Below are positions 42,839 through 53,906 of a DNA stretch of 64,000 bases, one piece after another. The position numbers were made by a program, and so were the translations under genes. Numbering within the stretch: position 1 is the stretch's first letter; the number at the start of each line of letters is the position of its first letter. A model generated the notes under the pieces. That model had not been told where the DNA came from and made no database searches. It was given only the letters and a program-made list of their open reading frames with translations. This stretch comes from Adiantum capillus-veneris (lineage: Eukaryota; Streptophyta; Polypodiopsida; Polypodiales; Pteridaceae). The DNA lies in contig CM043946.1 in assembly GCA_014529385.2 (NCBI GenBank), forward strand, positions 21,508,577 through 21,572,576, in the 5' to 3' direction.

Positions 42839-43773
42839 AAAATAGGTGGCGCATCATCACTCGCCTTAAAGAGAGAAATCTACAAATTACAAGGATTTTG
42901 TTTGTTTTGGATCATGGCATATATCTCTATAAACTAATCAATGTTTAGGAAAAATCATGTCTTTAGAACCTACTAATCAGTGCATATATAGACTAATCAA
43001 TGTTTTGGATCATGTTAAACGTATATATAAAACTAATAATTATTGGCATGAACATAGGTGGCATAATAGGCATAACATCACCCCTTCAAAGAGGAAAATA
43101 TATAATATAATTGATATATAATATATAATATATATAAAAATTTGTTACTTTAAAATAACAAATGTCTCTATAAAACAACAAATATTTACAAAAAAAAAAA
43201 AAAGAGGAGGAACAAAGCCCTTTTTGTTTGTTTTGGATAATGCCAATATATGTCTCTTTAAGATAATGAATATTTGCATATAATAGAAAAGAGGAGGAGT
43301 TTTGGATAATGGCGTGCATTTCTTTAAAATAATGAGTATTTGCGCATAACAGAAAAGAGGAGGAACAAAGACGTTTTTCACACAAGGAACTTCAGGCACC
43401 ACATCTGCAAATGGAGTGGTAAGTCTATCAATCTTTGTTTACTCTACATATTTGTGTGCATGCATTGTGTAACCGTGTTCGAGGAAACCAACCTTTTGTG
43501 CATTTTTTTTGTCGACGAAATTCCAAGATCTTGGCTAGACTACAAGGTTGTCTTTGGTAAAACTAGCATGTTTTGACAAGCCAAAAGGATGTGAATTCTC
43601 TCCTTTTTCCATTTGTTGGATTTATGTTTTTTGTGTTATTTCTATTGAAAATTTCTATTTTTCATTTTGTGCAGTTGATGGCTGAAAAGTACTATTCCTT
43701 TGTCCGACCTCTTGAAGGAACATTGGTTTCTTTTGCTGCAGACAAAGCATTAGCCTCAAGATACTTGGAATGA
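38628..43773 (+). CDS. Multi-exon host gene, candidate axonemal/ciliary protein
   Basis: Phase-consistent exons: 38628-38687, 39656-39783, 40892-41039, 41180-41262, 41343-41417, 41513-41687, 42650-42742, then tentative 43387-43418 and 43675-43773 (stop TGA 43771). Exons 2 to 7 have GT-AG borders and matching phases (2, 0, 2, 2, 0, 0). Exon 1 (MEKKVDEKPWGRFQSTYMRE) joins in phase only through a GC-AG donor (gag|gcaagg). Exon 8 into exon 9 is one base out of phase, so an exon or site there is missed. The protein is about 300 residues, basic and aromatic-rich, without signal peptide or membrane segment. YYLPGYMGHEPMH and TTYGYTNSMMQRQQDWESAH recall the Pro-Gly-Tyr-x-Gly-His and Thr-Tyr-Gly motifs of microtubule inner proteins (FAM166/CIMIP2-like). 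The exon structure is well supported; the function is inference. Confidence 0.6.
38697..38742. repeat. (CT)n in intron 1
   Basis: Begins ten bases after the proposed GC donor of exon 1. It generates false Leu-Ser frames that otherwise hide the exon end. Confidence 0.9.
39008..39171. repeat. Foldback repeat in intron 1 with poly-C loop
   Basis: Arms of about 60 bases pair almost perfectly: acatcatgggcttctg with cagaagctcatgatgt outside, then aggcaccgcatacc...gattgggggca inside. Each arm itself contains the palindrome tacctagctaggta. The loop is a run of 32 C (39072-39103). Homologous to 39515-39584 and 44203-44356. Confidence 0.85.
39515..39584. repeat. Compact copy of the foldback repeat in intron 1
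   Basis: Same outer arms and flanking text (ttttcatacaatgcat, gaggtaagtcacaatg) as 39008-39171. The arms meet at tacctagctaggta, with no loop. It ends 71 bases before exon 2. Confidence 0.8.
40430..40465. repeat. (AG)n microsatellite in intron 2
   Basis: Preceded by a short (CA)n at about 40391-40408. Neither overlaps a proposed exon. Confidence 0.9.
41974..42033. repeat. (TA)n(TG)n compound microsatellite in intron 6
   Basis: About 14 TA units followed by about 16 TG units. A similar pair in opposite order lies in the next intron at 42763-42834. Confidence 0.9.
42399..42479. repeat. (TC)n microsatellite in intron 6
   Basis: About 40 uninterrupted TC units, about 170 bases before exon 7. 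Confidence 0.95.
42763..42834. repeat. (TA)n(TG)n(TA)n microsatellite in intron 7
   Basis: Begins 20 bases after the exon 7 donor. Downstream to 43380 is AT-rich intron sequence with a tandem AATAATGAATATTTGC-like word around 43120-43360. Confidence 0.9.
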
Positions 43774-43914
43774 CTTTTAATGGATCCTCTACTTGATGGA
43801 TGTAGTGCAGTTTCAAAGTTAAATTGAGAAATTTATTTCCATTTCAATGCTCTTTCAACGGCAAAAAGTGAGCATCTCTTCATCAATCACAAGAAGATTT
43901 AGAAATTTTCTCAA

Positions 43915-44202
43915 GTAGGAAAACGGAGTCTGTTACAATGTTTTTCATACAATGCACAACATCATGAGCTTCTGCTCGAGAGACACCGCATACCTAGCTA
44001 GGTACGATTGGGGGGGTAGGGGATGGCCGGCCCCCATGTAGGAAAACGGGGTCTGCTACAATGTTTTTCATACAATGCACAACATCATGAGCTTCTGCTC
44101 GAGAGGCACCGCATACCTAGCTAGGTACGATTGGGGGCAGGGGATCGCCGGCCCCCATGTAGGAAAACGGAGTCTGTTACAATGTTTTTCATACAATGCA
44201 GA
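43915..44202. repeat. Tandem repeat, ~122-bp unit, downstream of the host gene
   Basis: Units begin gtaggaaaacgg at 43915, 44038 and 44159 (periods 123 and 121). Each carries the single arm ttctgctcgag...gattggggg of the foldback repeat. The third unit passes into the full hairpin 44203-44356. Confidence 0.9.
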
Positions 44203-44356
44203 ACATCATGAGCTTCTGCTTGAGAGGCACCGCATACCTAGCTAGGTACGATTGGGGGCAGGGGACCGCTGGGCCCCCCCTCCGGGCCAGCGATCCCCTG
44301 CCCCCCATCGTACCTAGCTAGGTATGCGGTGCCTCCCTCACCGAAGCTCATGATGT
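44203..44356. repeat. Foldback repeat downstream of the host gene
   Basis: Arms acatcatgagcttctg...gattgggggcaggggaccgctgg and their complement meet at a short ccccccctccggg-type loop. Third copy of the family found in intron 1. Confidence 0.85.
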
Positions 44357-44540
44357 TGAGGTAAAGTCACAATGTGGGAATTATTGCGAGAATTTGTCCA
44401 AAACTTCTTGTGAATGCGGCATAAGAGAAACTAGGTTGTAAGCTTAAAAACTCTTTTAATTTTGGGGTTTCCTAGAAAATTTCCCAGTTTTAGATGAAAC
44501 AAGACGCTCCTAAAAGTATGACAAAAAGGCTAACGTATCC

Positions 44541-44571
<31 letters not shown>

Positions 44572-44738
44572 GAAACTCCCACATTATCTGGGAAGGTAGA
44601 AAAACAAGAAAGATACAAGTAAGCTGATGCAAAGACATTTGCCATGGGAGCAAAGAGACAATCTTTTTTTTATCAAACTAGTGCTTGTGGACGATTTAGG
44701 AAGAGTGATAAGGTGTTGTAGGAGGTCGAGAGTAACCG

Positions 44739-45825
44739 CTAGAGTGGCTTCAACGATGACTTTGCACATCTGAGTCTCGAAGTACGACTACTCTTGCGAG
44801 TGTCCAACGTCAACAGCTCCCCAAGGGGGTAGAAGAGGATGGATTTTTGCTCCAATGGATCTACCCCCGTGTCCATTAGCTCATGAGATTTTCTTTTTGA
44901 CATGTTTTGAGGTGTTGGCTGATAGATAGTATTCTTCTCCTCCCAATTTCCCAAGGAAAGTGGGTGGGTATCCTCATTTGTTCCATCCTCATTTGTCCCC
45001 ATCGTCTTGCTTACTACCTCTGTAGATATGTTTAAACATTCATCCGGGGGACTCCTTAAGATCTCTTTCAGCTCGCCTCCACATACTTTTCACCACTGGC
45101 TTGTTGACAATCCCAACAGTTTCGAGCATAATGCCCAATTCAAAAACATTCACAAACGCTAGTTCTTTACAAAAGGCTCCAAAACTTCTCATGTTTAGGT
45201 CTACAAGCTTTGGAATGGGCACATCCATGCTCCAGAGAATGCATACCTTGATGTCTAAACCTAGTCTCATTCATTGCAGCTTGGGCATATAAACGAGCAG
45301 CCGACCCAACTTGGTGGCAATGGATTGAACGTGATCATGCAGCAAGATTGGGAGACTTTTAGAGGTGACCCACACCGTACACGAGCACATAATCTCTTCA
45401 TCAGGCCATAACTCCAGGGTCCGCGACATGACGGGACATGACATGCGAAAGATGAAGCACCCCAAACTTCTCTTATGACTAGATCTTCAACTGCTTGCTT
45501 CGAGGCACACACAACAACATAGAATCTCTTTGCCTACTATTATAAAGTGTTGCACTTCAGACTTTATCCTTATTATGGAACATTGCAGAGCTGCCCAATC
45601 TCAGAGGCCTTGGGTGGTCATTTTCTTGCCCATGAAATAGAGCATGAAAGACTTTGCACAAGCCTTCAAACTTTGGAGAGCTTCAGTAGAATAGATGGAG
45701 AGAATTTTTATAACAAAAGGAGAACAAGAATACATCCGATGATACCACTTGCTTTGCCTGTTATAAACAACAACATTATTTCCCTTCAAAAAGAGCTCAT
45801 TACCTTCTATCAGGAGGACTAACAT
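44739..45825 (-). pseudogene. DUF4283-like (LINE ORF1-type) fragment
   Basis: On the minus strand, frames at 45825-45601, 45512-45267 / 45465-45271, 45270-45040 and 45002-44739 together resemble a plant DUF4283 protein, as found in LINE ORF1 and its domesticated relatives. KSFMLYFMGKKMTTQGL fits the opening, VWVTSKSLP and IATKLGRLL fit the central fold, and RLGLDIKVCILWSMDVPIPK fits the usual basic strand before the zinc knuckle. No knuckle and no endonuclease/reverse transcriptase follow. Several frameshifts separate the pieces, so it is a relic. Flanking DNA shows no poly-A tail that I can place. Confidence 0.5.
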
Positions 45826-45852
45826 TAGTGGTTATTACGAGCATTGCCTACC

Positions 45853-46224
45853 CCTTAGGACTAAAGAACACGGGGTCTTAAATGACCCCCTAACCATGGG
45901 ATCCACGGAGGAGAAGTGCACGTAAAAAAATAGAGACGTGCGATGCCGTCAGGCTTTTGAAAAGTAAACTCAGACAAGCAGATAGTAAACTCAGACAAGC
46001 ATTACTATATGTGAACACACCTATTTTTCAACGAAATGTTTATGCGTGTTGGGTTAGGGCATTGGGATGCCACAACACTCGTCTGAGTTTGAATCTATAA
46101 CTGAGCATCCATTGCCAATTTTTTGATCACCGTGAGATATCCTCGAGATCCCCGCCCTCAACCATCTGCCATCGATCCCATGGCTGGGGGCTCATTTAAG
46201 ACCCCGTGCCATTTAGTCACGCGG
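45853..46224. mobile_element. Mutator-type MITE, 372 bp, 9-bp target duplication
   Basis: Flanked by ttgcctacc on both sides (45844-45852 and 46225-46233). Terminal inverted repeats of 51 bp (45853-45903 and 46174-46224) start CC and share cacggggtcttaaatga and ccatgggatc in the same register, with about a dozen mismatches. A 9-bp duplication with long inverted termini is the hallmark of MULE elements. The interior has no coding frame. Confidence 0.85.
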
Positions 46225-46487
46225 TTGCCTACCGCCAAGTCAATAACCCAATGAAGAAAATGACTCCAAAAGAATTCCGTAAAGCTTTATGGATTTTTTT
46301 TTTGAAAAAAAAAAAGGATTCTATAAAGCTATCAAGTAATTTTTTTATGGAGCCAATTTGAAAAGATTTATGCTCATTGCCCAACCATAAAGAAGAGATA
46401 GACAAGCACGAGTCTAACAACCTTTGTTATTCAAGAACTAATATTCCATCTTTTTCTCATCACATCCAGCACAGAAAACCATTTTTA

Positions 46488-46570
46488 GGCATTTCAAATT
46501 TGTTTTAATCTTTTTGGCATTTCAAATTGTTTTAATCTTTTTGGCATTTCAAATTGTTTTAATCTTTTTC
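46488..46570. repeat. Tandem repeat, ~28-bp unit, three copies
   Basis: Unit ggcatttcaaattgttttaa followed by tctttt, repeated three times; the first copy has one extra t. Confidence 0.9.
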
Positions 46571-47550
46571 ATTTTTAAAGGACTCCAATTGCATAGTATG
46601 TGCTTTATTTTTGAGACGTTGATAAACAACTTCTGACATGTACATAGTAGTGTGTACATGCATGTGCGTTTGTACATATAAATGTAAATACATGCATTTT
46701 TGGAAGCTTTGCCAACTTGATATTAGGTTTGAAATATGGTAGACAATGTACACATCGTAAATAGTCATGTTTGCATGTCGATAATCGCACACATGTACAT
46801 ACTTGGACATGATGTTGAAGCCGTGGATGTGTTGCCAATTGGCTTCTTTTGGATCAGTGGTGTGATTTCAAGCTTTTTGAATGTGAATAATACAAGTGAG
46901 AAGTGTGGGGATGCTCATCTCACCTCAAAAGTTTGACACGTGTGATAATTGTCTATTTGCGGCTTTTGGTATACACTCATGCATGAATTGCCTTAAAAGT
47001 GATCAAAAATAAAAATTTGGTATGCGACCATGAATATTGAGTATTAAAAAGCATACCTACAAATTTTTGAGACATTTGGAGTCCATTTGGCATTTTTCCC
47101 ACAAAAAAATGCATGTCAGGGATCAAAACTAGCAAAAAATGTCCCTAAAGCGGATCTAAATAATGTGAAAATGTTTATTTTTTCCACATCACTCATGGTG
47201 GCATGAGTTTTTAAACTGGGGGATGCTTTCTTGACCAAATATCAGCACTTTCTCCTCTTTATGTGGAAGGAGTAAAGTTTCTATAGGCGATCCTGTGCAA
47301 TCCCGACTTGTTAAGTTCTTGTTAATGAGTGCGTGGAGTGAATTTGGGTTTCTTCTCTTAAGTTTTGCCCTTGGGAGAGTATATGGAATGAGGTTTCCAT
47401 GGATTTGTGCATGCAAGAATTTGAGGGAAGAAGGTACGGCTTTCTGCAAGACAATCTGATCCTATATCATAACAACAATATGCATGCAAGTAGTAGTGCA
47501 GATGAGCAAGCCGTAGAGATATCCCTACTCACTCTTAGTGCAAAAAAAGT
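46571..47550. other. No gene supported
   Basis: Reading frames at 47189-47449 (-) and 47399-47935 (+) exist. The latter runs through a hairpin repeat and ends in low-complexity Met/Phe codons, and neither shows a known domain. Confidence 0.4.
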
Positions 47551-47614
47551 GGAGGGCCAAGAGCCCCCCATTGTCTGCATACCGTGCGGACGATGGGAGG
47601 GCTCTTGGCCCTCC
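47551..47614. repeat. GC-rich hairpin H1
   Basis: ggagggccaagagcccccca pairs with its complement across a short loop. Member of a four-copy family (H1-H4) with a shared stem pattern. Confidence 0.85.
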
Positions 47615-48017
47615 TATTTTTTTAACCAAAAGTTAAATGTTTTTATTTTTCTAAATTCTGTTTTCCCATTGTGCCACCGATGCTTTTGCTCCTCCATGGG
47701 TCTACTCGCTTCGTTGTCATCATATTTCTCTCTCACTCTATCAAAGAATCATGACTATCCTAGCACAGCATGGGAGACATCCAATACAACTATTTATAGA
47801 GGTGGACGATGCTTTTTAGTGACCGATGCAATACTTTCTTGGACAACACCCAATTCCAAGAATCCTCAAAAATTGATGATGATGATGATTTTAGTTTTTA
47901 ACTTTACTTCATTTTTATTTTTATTCTGTACCTAGATATTGTATTAGATCCACCAAGATTGTATCAATTTGGTCTCATAGGTCATTCTGGCCTTTTGAAT
48001 ACATTTAATATAACATT

Positions 48018-48021
<4 letters not shown>

Positions 48022-48097
<76 letters not shown>
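48022..48097. repeat. (TC)n microsatellite
   Basis: About 38 TC units, ending 12 bases before hairpin H2. Confidence 0.95.
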
Positions 48098-48099
<2 letters not shown>

Positions 48100-48109
48100 G
48101 TGCAAAAGA

Positions 48110-48174
48110 AGGGCATGCCCAAGAGCCCTTCCATCATCCGCCTGCACATGGATGATGGGAGGGCTTTTGGCCCT
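48110..48174. repeat. GC-rich hairpin H2
   Basis: The left arm contains agagcccttccatcatcc; the right arm contains ggatgatgggagggctt. Same family as H1, H3 and H4. Confidence 0.85.
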
Positions 48175-48305
48175 TACCTTTTTTCAACATAAAGCAAGTG
48201 TAAAATTTTGGCCTTTCAAACCTTGTAGAGATATTGGCGGGTGGGTGGGGGGAGAGAGAGAGAGAGAGAGAGAGTAGAGACTTTTTGGATTTTTATCAAA
48301 AAAAA

Positions 48306-48371
48306 GGGGGGAGCTAGAGTCCCCCCATCATCCGCGTGCATGTGGATGATGGGGAGGCTCTGGCTCCCCCC
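48306..48371. repeat. GC-rich hairpin H3
   Basis: The left arm is ggggggagctagagtccccc then catcatcc; the right arm mirrors it. The stem is about 30 bp with few mismatches. About 196 bp after H2. Confidence 0.85.
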
Positions 48372-48507
48372 CTTTTTCTCTGATGCAAAAGCTCCATTGA
48401 GACCCATTGGAAGGTATGAGTCCATATTTTGTAAAACAAAAAAGAATTCACAAGCTCTATTGAGGTCCGGTAGGAAAGTATAAATCCCAAATTTTGGGGA
48501 AAAAATT

Positions 48508-48567
48508 GGGGACAGAAGCCACCTGATCATCTACGTGCACACGGATGATCAAGGAGCTCCCGTCCCT
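48508..48567. repeat. GC-rich hairpin H4
   Basis: The most diverged member. It keeps the core gatcatctacgtgcac and its complement cacggatgatc. Between H3 and H4 a ~68-bp unit (aagctccattgag / aagctctattgag) is also duplicated. Confidence 0.75.
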
Positions 48568-48995
48568 ATTGCTTTCTTAAAATCTTTGGATATTCTTATT
48601 GTTTACGTACCCAAAAATAGTTTTTGAAGATACTTAAATCTATATGTTAAAACTTTGTTAAGTTAGCTAATTTACTAATTCTTTTTGTCAAAACTAGCTA
48701 GTCAAAACAAATTGTGAAGACATTTTGATTTCTCATTTATGTATTAATTAAGAGACTCTATCTACATTCAAATATAGTGTGACCTATATTGTCCGCACAA
48801 GAGGGGGTGGTATGGGGTTTGTGTAGGGTCTTGCTCCGTACACAAGTAAAAAAAGTGTGATGAAGGTCAAAAGCACAAGAACTAAAGCTGAATGCTAGCG
48901 GTAAATCGTCAAAAGCACAAGAAGTTCTTACAAGGCTTTCTATCTGGAACGTCTTCACTTGGAACATGTTGATTGCAAGATTCACATGGCTATGG

Positions 48996-49000
48996 CAAGG
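48996..49000. repeat. Copia C target-site duplication (caagg)
   Basis: caagg also follows the 3' LTR at 54134-54138. Confidence 0.95.
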
Positions 49001-49228
49001 TGTTACCATATACATGTGGTAGTGATGTGTGTGAACACACTAGGACCGCCGGGGCATTTTTTCCCTCTTTAGGAGGTTTTTTCCCCCGTGCATTGTATAT
49101 ACGCCCATCACTCTAGGGCTATCTATCTTTCCATTGCACACTAAGTAACACACTCTCTATTGTGTGCCTTGAGCTTCCTTCGTCTTCTCCAAGCTGTGTG
49201 TGTTTCTCTGCAAACCCTAATTCCAACA
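49001..49228 (+). repeat. Copia C 5' LTR
   Basis: 228 bp. The candidate TATA (ttgtatatacgc) lies at about 49093-49104. Confidence 0.95.
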
Positions 49229-49545
49229 ATTGGTATCAGAGCAGGTCACATCCTCCCTGGCTTAGTCGCCAGCTGCTCCTGCACACGCCTGCTCACTTTC
49301 TCCGATTTCAGTGAGCTTTGGTGAGCGTTCGCAGAATTTTGATTTGGTCTCATTTCGGCCTCTGTTTCCACTACAGGCAGTACTGCACAGGCTATTTCGT
49401 CATTTTGTGCAGAATTTTTGTCAGTGCCGTTTTCTGCATAACAGGTGCCTTATAGTCTTCTACGGTTTGTGCTATATAGCACAGGTTGTTCCCGCTCCGT
49501 TTCTCCTATTTTCGGGCAGTTTTCACATCAGGTGCAACATTTACC

Positions 49546-52500
49546 ATGGCTGACAACAACAACACAGATGTGTTCAAGATGTTTGCTGCTGAGGACAGGT
49601 TGGATGGGGACAACTAGTCTATGTGGGCTTATATGATGCAACATGTTCTTGTGTCAAAAGGTGTCTGGAACATTGTGCAGGGCATTGATGTACGTCCTGG
49701 TTCTGAGGATGTAGGCGATGTTGAGGATGTTGCAGGTCTTGCTGCAAGGATTGCAGCTGTTAGAGTTGTTTTGCCTACGGCAGAACAAGCTCGTTGGGAT
49801 GTTAAGGATGCGCAGGCTCATGCATTGATTGCGTTGTCTGTGAAGCGCACCATTATTCCTCACATCCGTTCAGCAAAATCTGCAAAACAGGCTTGGGATA
49901 TTCTAGCAGGTCTTCATGCAAGCCGCAATGAGGCTAAAATTGCTTTGCTGCGTAAAAAGCTGGAGTCGAAGATTATGCATGAGGAAGATGATATGGACAC
50001 TTTCCTTGCTAGTGTCAAGGATATCAATGAGCAGCTTATTTCTGCAGGTGAAGTCATTTCAGACAGTTCCCTTGTGCAGAGTGTTCTTGATGCCTTACCA
50101 GATTCCTACCAGACTTTTGCTAGTACTTGGAGACTGATGACGCAAGGAAATCTTGAAGTTGTCAAATTTGATGCATTATGCACATTGCTATTGCAAGAGT
50201 CACTTTCTAGAAAAAACAGGACTAGGCAGCGTGCAGTTGAACAGGCTTTTATTTCTTCTCAAAGAAAGGGTGGTAACAGTAATGCAGCCACTTCTTATGG
50301 TTCTGCTGCGAGTGACAAAAATTCTGTTCCTAATGCTTCTGGTGGCAGCACTTCGTCTGGCAATTCTGGTGATAAGGGCAAAAAGAAGATGCGTTGCCAT
50401 TATTGTAAAGCCAATGATCACTTGATCAAGTCGTGTCCTAAGTTGAAGGCCAAAGAGACTAAGAAGAAAGAGGGTGGTTCCACTGTAAATGCTGGTTCCA
50501 CTACAAATGCAGCCATTGTTGAGTCTTCTATGAAAGGAGACTGTGATGCTGATGTTGATGCAGAATGGGCTTTTAGCGCAGAGTGCACTTACAATCCTGT
50601 TGTCCATGATGCATGCTTGTCAGTTGCTGCAGATTCACATGTGTGGTATTTCGACAGTGGTGCTACAAAGCACATGACCTCACATCGTGAATTGTTTACC
50701 TCTGTCAAGTCAGTCCCTCATGGGAATTCAGTCACTTGTGCCAACAACGCCTCTTATTCAGTTCAGGGAGTTGGAAAGATTGTGCTCACTGCTGCTAATG
50801 GCAGTTCCTTCACACTTGTTGATGCACTTTATGTACCTGGGATCAAGAAGAATCTCTTGTCTGTATCCGCACTTGCTAGACTTGGACTTGTAGTCAAATT
50901 TATGGATGACAAATGTACAGTTCATGATCTCAGTTTTGGTGATGAAATTGTTGCATCTGGGCTTTTGTGCCGTGGGCTGTATAAGCTCACTTTGTATGAC
51001 AAGTGTGGACAAGATTTTGCAAATGTTGTTGCAGATTCAAGGGCTATTTCAGATGCAAAACTTTGGCATGCACGTTTTGGTCATCTGAATTTTGTCAGTT
51101 TGCTGCGTTTGCAGAAATCTAATATGGTTGCTTCTTTGCCACCTCTTTAAGCACCTGTCAAACATGTTTGTGAAGGCTGTATTCTAAGTAAAATGCAGCA
51201 TTCTAAGTTTCCAAAGGATGGTTCAGTTAGGGCCACATGCAGGTTGCAGCTTGTGCATAGTGATGTTTGTGGGCCCATGCAAACTCTGTCCTTGGGAAAC
51301 TACCTGTACTTCGTGACTTTTATTGATGATTACTCCAGGCATGCATGGGTATTTCCGCTTAAAGCGAAGTCCAAAGGTTTTATGTGCTTCAAACAATTTC
51401 TGGCTATGGCTGAAAATGTCTCAAAATGTACTATGGGCACCCTCCGTTCCGATCGAGGGGGGGAGTATATGTCTCATGAATTTAATGCATTTTTGGCTAG
51501 TCGTGGGATAAAACACCAATGTACAGTGCCTTATACACCTCAGCAAAATGGTGTTGCTGAGAGGAAAAACAGGTCACTAACGGAAATGGCACGATGTATG
51601 GTCAAAAGTCAAGCTTTGCCGCATTCTTTTTGGCTTGAGGCCATCATGTGTTCCACTTATGTACTTAATAGGTGTCCTACGAAAGCTTTGCAGTCTATTA
51701 CTCCATATGAAGCATGGCATGATAGAAAGCTTCTATTGAGCGCATGCGTGTTTCTGGCTGTTTGGCATATGCTTTGGTGACACAAGTGCAGCACAGAAAA
51801 TTGGATGATAAGGCTGTCAAATGTATTTTTGTTGGTTATAGTGCTGAAAGAAAAGGTTACAGGTTGTATCATCCACAAACAAAACGTATTCTGGTTTCTC
51901 GGGATGTAGTGTTTGTGGAAGATTCTGTTCAGCCCTTGTTGTCATGTACTAGAGACAGTAATGTAAGCTCACAGGATATTTATGACACTTTGTTGCCTCT
52001 TTTCAGTGGTGGAAATACGAATGTAAGTTCCAATGAGGCAAATGTACAACCTATGGGGGTTTCTGAAAATGTTTTAGAACAGACTATTACTGATGCAAAT
52101 GTACATGATGTACTTGATGAGGAAAGGGCTGAAAATGAGCAGGCTAGAGGTATGCCAAAATGGCTGGTGCACACTTTGCGTGACAGTAAATTGGATGCAC
52201 CTTTGTCTAGTCGTACTCGTTCAGGCTCTTGCCATGCATCTTATGCATCAGATTGTTATGCTTTGGCTGTGTCTAGTTTACATGATGTTGAGGAGCCTCT
52301 TTCTTTTGATGAAGCACAGAATTTAGAAAATTGGATGGCTGCCATGCAATCAGAATATGATGCACTTATAGAGAATGACACCTGGACTTTATGTGAATTG
52401 CCTCCTGTCAAAAAGGCCATTGGTACGAAGTGGGTTTACAAGTTGAAACGCAAGCCGGATGGTGAGATCGATCGCCATAAGGCTCGACTTGTTGCAAAGG

Positions 52501-53831
52501 GTTATGCACAACAAAAAGGCATAGATTATGAAGAGACTTTTGCTCCCACTTGTCGTATGAATACTGTGCGTTTTCTATGTGCATTGGCAGCTCATTTTGG
52601 TTGGGATGTACATCAATCAGACATTGTTACTGCTTTCTTGAATGGTGACGTATTTGATGAAGTTTATGTAACGCAGCCTCGCGGTTTTGTCATAAAAGGA
52701 CAAGAGGACAAAGTGTGCAGATGTAAGAAGGCTTTGTATGGGTTGAAGCAATCTCCTCGTGCTTGGTATGAGAAAGCTGACACTCATTTGGTTAAACAAG
52801 GCTTTTGTAACAGTCCAACAGAAATCATATTGTATGTAAAGCGTGAGGATGATGTATTTCTCATTGTGGTTCTTTATGTTGATGATTTGCTGATCACTGG
52901 ACCAAATGAGAGACATATTGCTGAATTTAAGGCTGATTTGAATGCTACTTTCAAGATGAAAGATTTGGGGCTGTTGCATCATTACTTGGGTATACAGTTT
53001 AAGCAGTGTGATGGTGGTATTGCCTTGTGTCAGAAAAGTTATATAGAGACATTGCTATGTAAGTTTGGACTTGAGGATTGCAAACCTATTGCCACTCCCA
53101 TGGAAACATGTTTGAAGTTGAGTCTACATGATGCTGGCGATCCTGCTGATGTCACTCTTTACCAAACTGCTGTTGGCTGCCTCATTTATGTATGCAACAC
53201 GAGGCCGGATATTCAGTTTGCAGTCTCACACGTCAGCAGATTTATGCATAGCCCAGGGTCTAAGCATTGGCAGGATGTCAAGAGGATTTTCCGCTACCTT
53301 AGTGGCACTTTGCATCTTGGCATGTTTTATCCCAAGGGGGGATCATTGCCGCCAGACTTACATGCTTTTTCGGACTCAGATTGGGCTGGTTGTTTTGACA
53401 CGCGAGTGTCCACAAGTGGTTTTTGTTTCATGCTTGGCAGTTCATGTATATCATGGTTGAGCAAGAAGCAACCTACTGTGGCCACTTCGAGTTGTGAGGC
53501 TGAGTACAGGGCAGTCCTCACAGCTATGGTTGAGTGTGTATGGCTCAGATGCCTTATGGCTGATTTGGGTGTTGGACAGGACACTGCCAACACTATCTAC
53601 ACTGACAGTCAGAGCGCATTGGCAGTTGCGAGGAACCCAGTTTTTCATGCTCGCACAAAGCACATTGAGGTGCATTACCACTATGTCAGGGAGAGGCTCT
53701 CAGCAGGAGAGATCAGCTTGGCTTATGTGCCAACACAGGACAACCTTGCAGATCTTTTCACAAAGGCACTGTCTCGTGAGAAGCTTGAAGCTTTCCGCAA
53801 AGCTTTGGGCTTACTCCCCTTTGTGGACTGA
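49546..53831 (+). pseudogene. Copia C gag-pol polyprotein with three lesions
   Basis: Starts MADNNNTDVFKMFAAEDRLD. Domains in order: UBN2-type gag; zinc knuckle C-x2-C-x4-H-x4-C (about 50395-50436, CHYCKANDHLIKSC); protease with WYFDSGATKH (Asp codon 50653); GAG-pre-integrase (WHARFGHLNF); integrase core (HSDVCGP, LRSDRGGEY, NGVAERKNR); reverse transcriptase with YVDDL (about 52875-52889); RNase H (SDSDWAGC, SSCEAEYRA); end KALGLLPFVD. The lesions are TAG at 49615-49617, TAA at 51148-51150, and a one-base deletion near 51728 that shifts frame. All catalytic motifs are intact otherwise. Intact relatives elsewhere in the genome are likely. Confidence 0.93.
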
Positions 53832-53906
53832 TCCTGTCCTTAGAGCATGGCACTTCCCTTTACTCATGTGCCAGCTCTCGTTCACCGCATCACTCCAGGG
53901 GGGATT

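Noticed and set aside
43387-43773. Firm last two exons of the host gene
   Set aside because: Good splice borders and a plausible C-terminal peptide, but exon 8 to 9 is one base out of phase, so they are only tentative.
47399-47935. 178-codon + strand ORF
   Set aside because: It crosses hairpin H1 and ends in low-complexity codons; no domain or codon signal.
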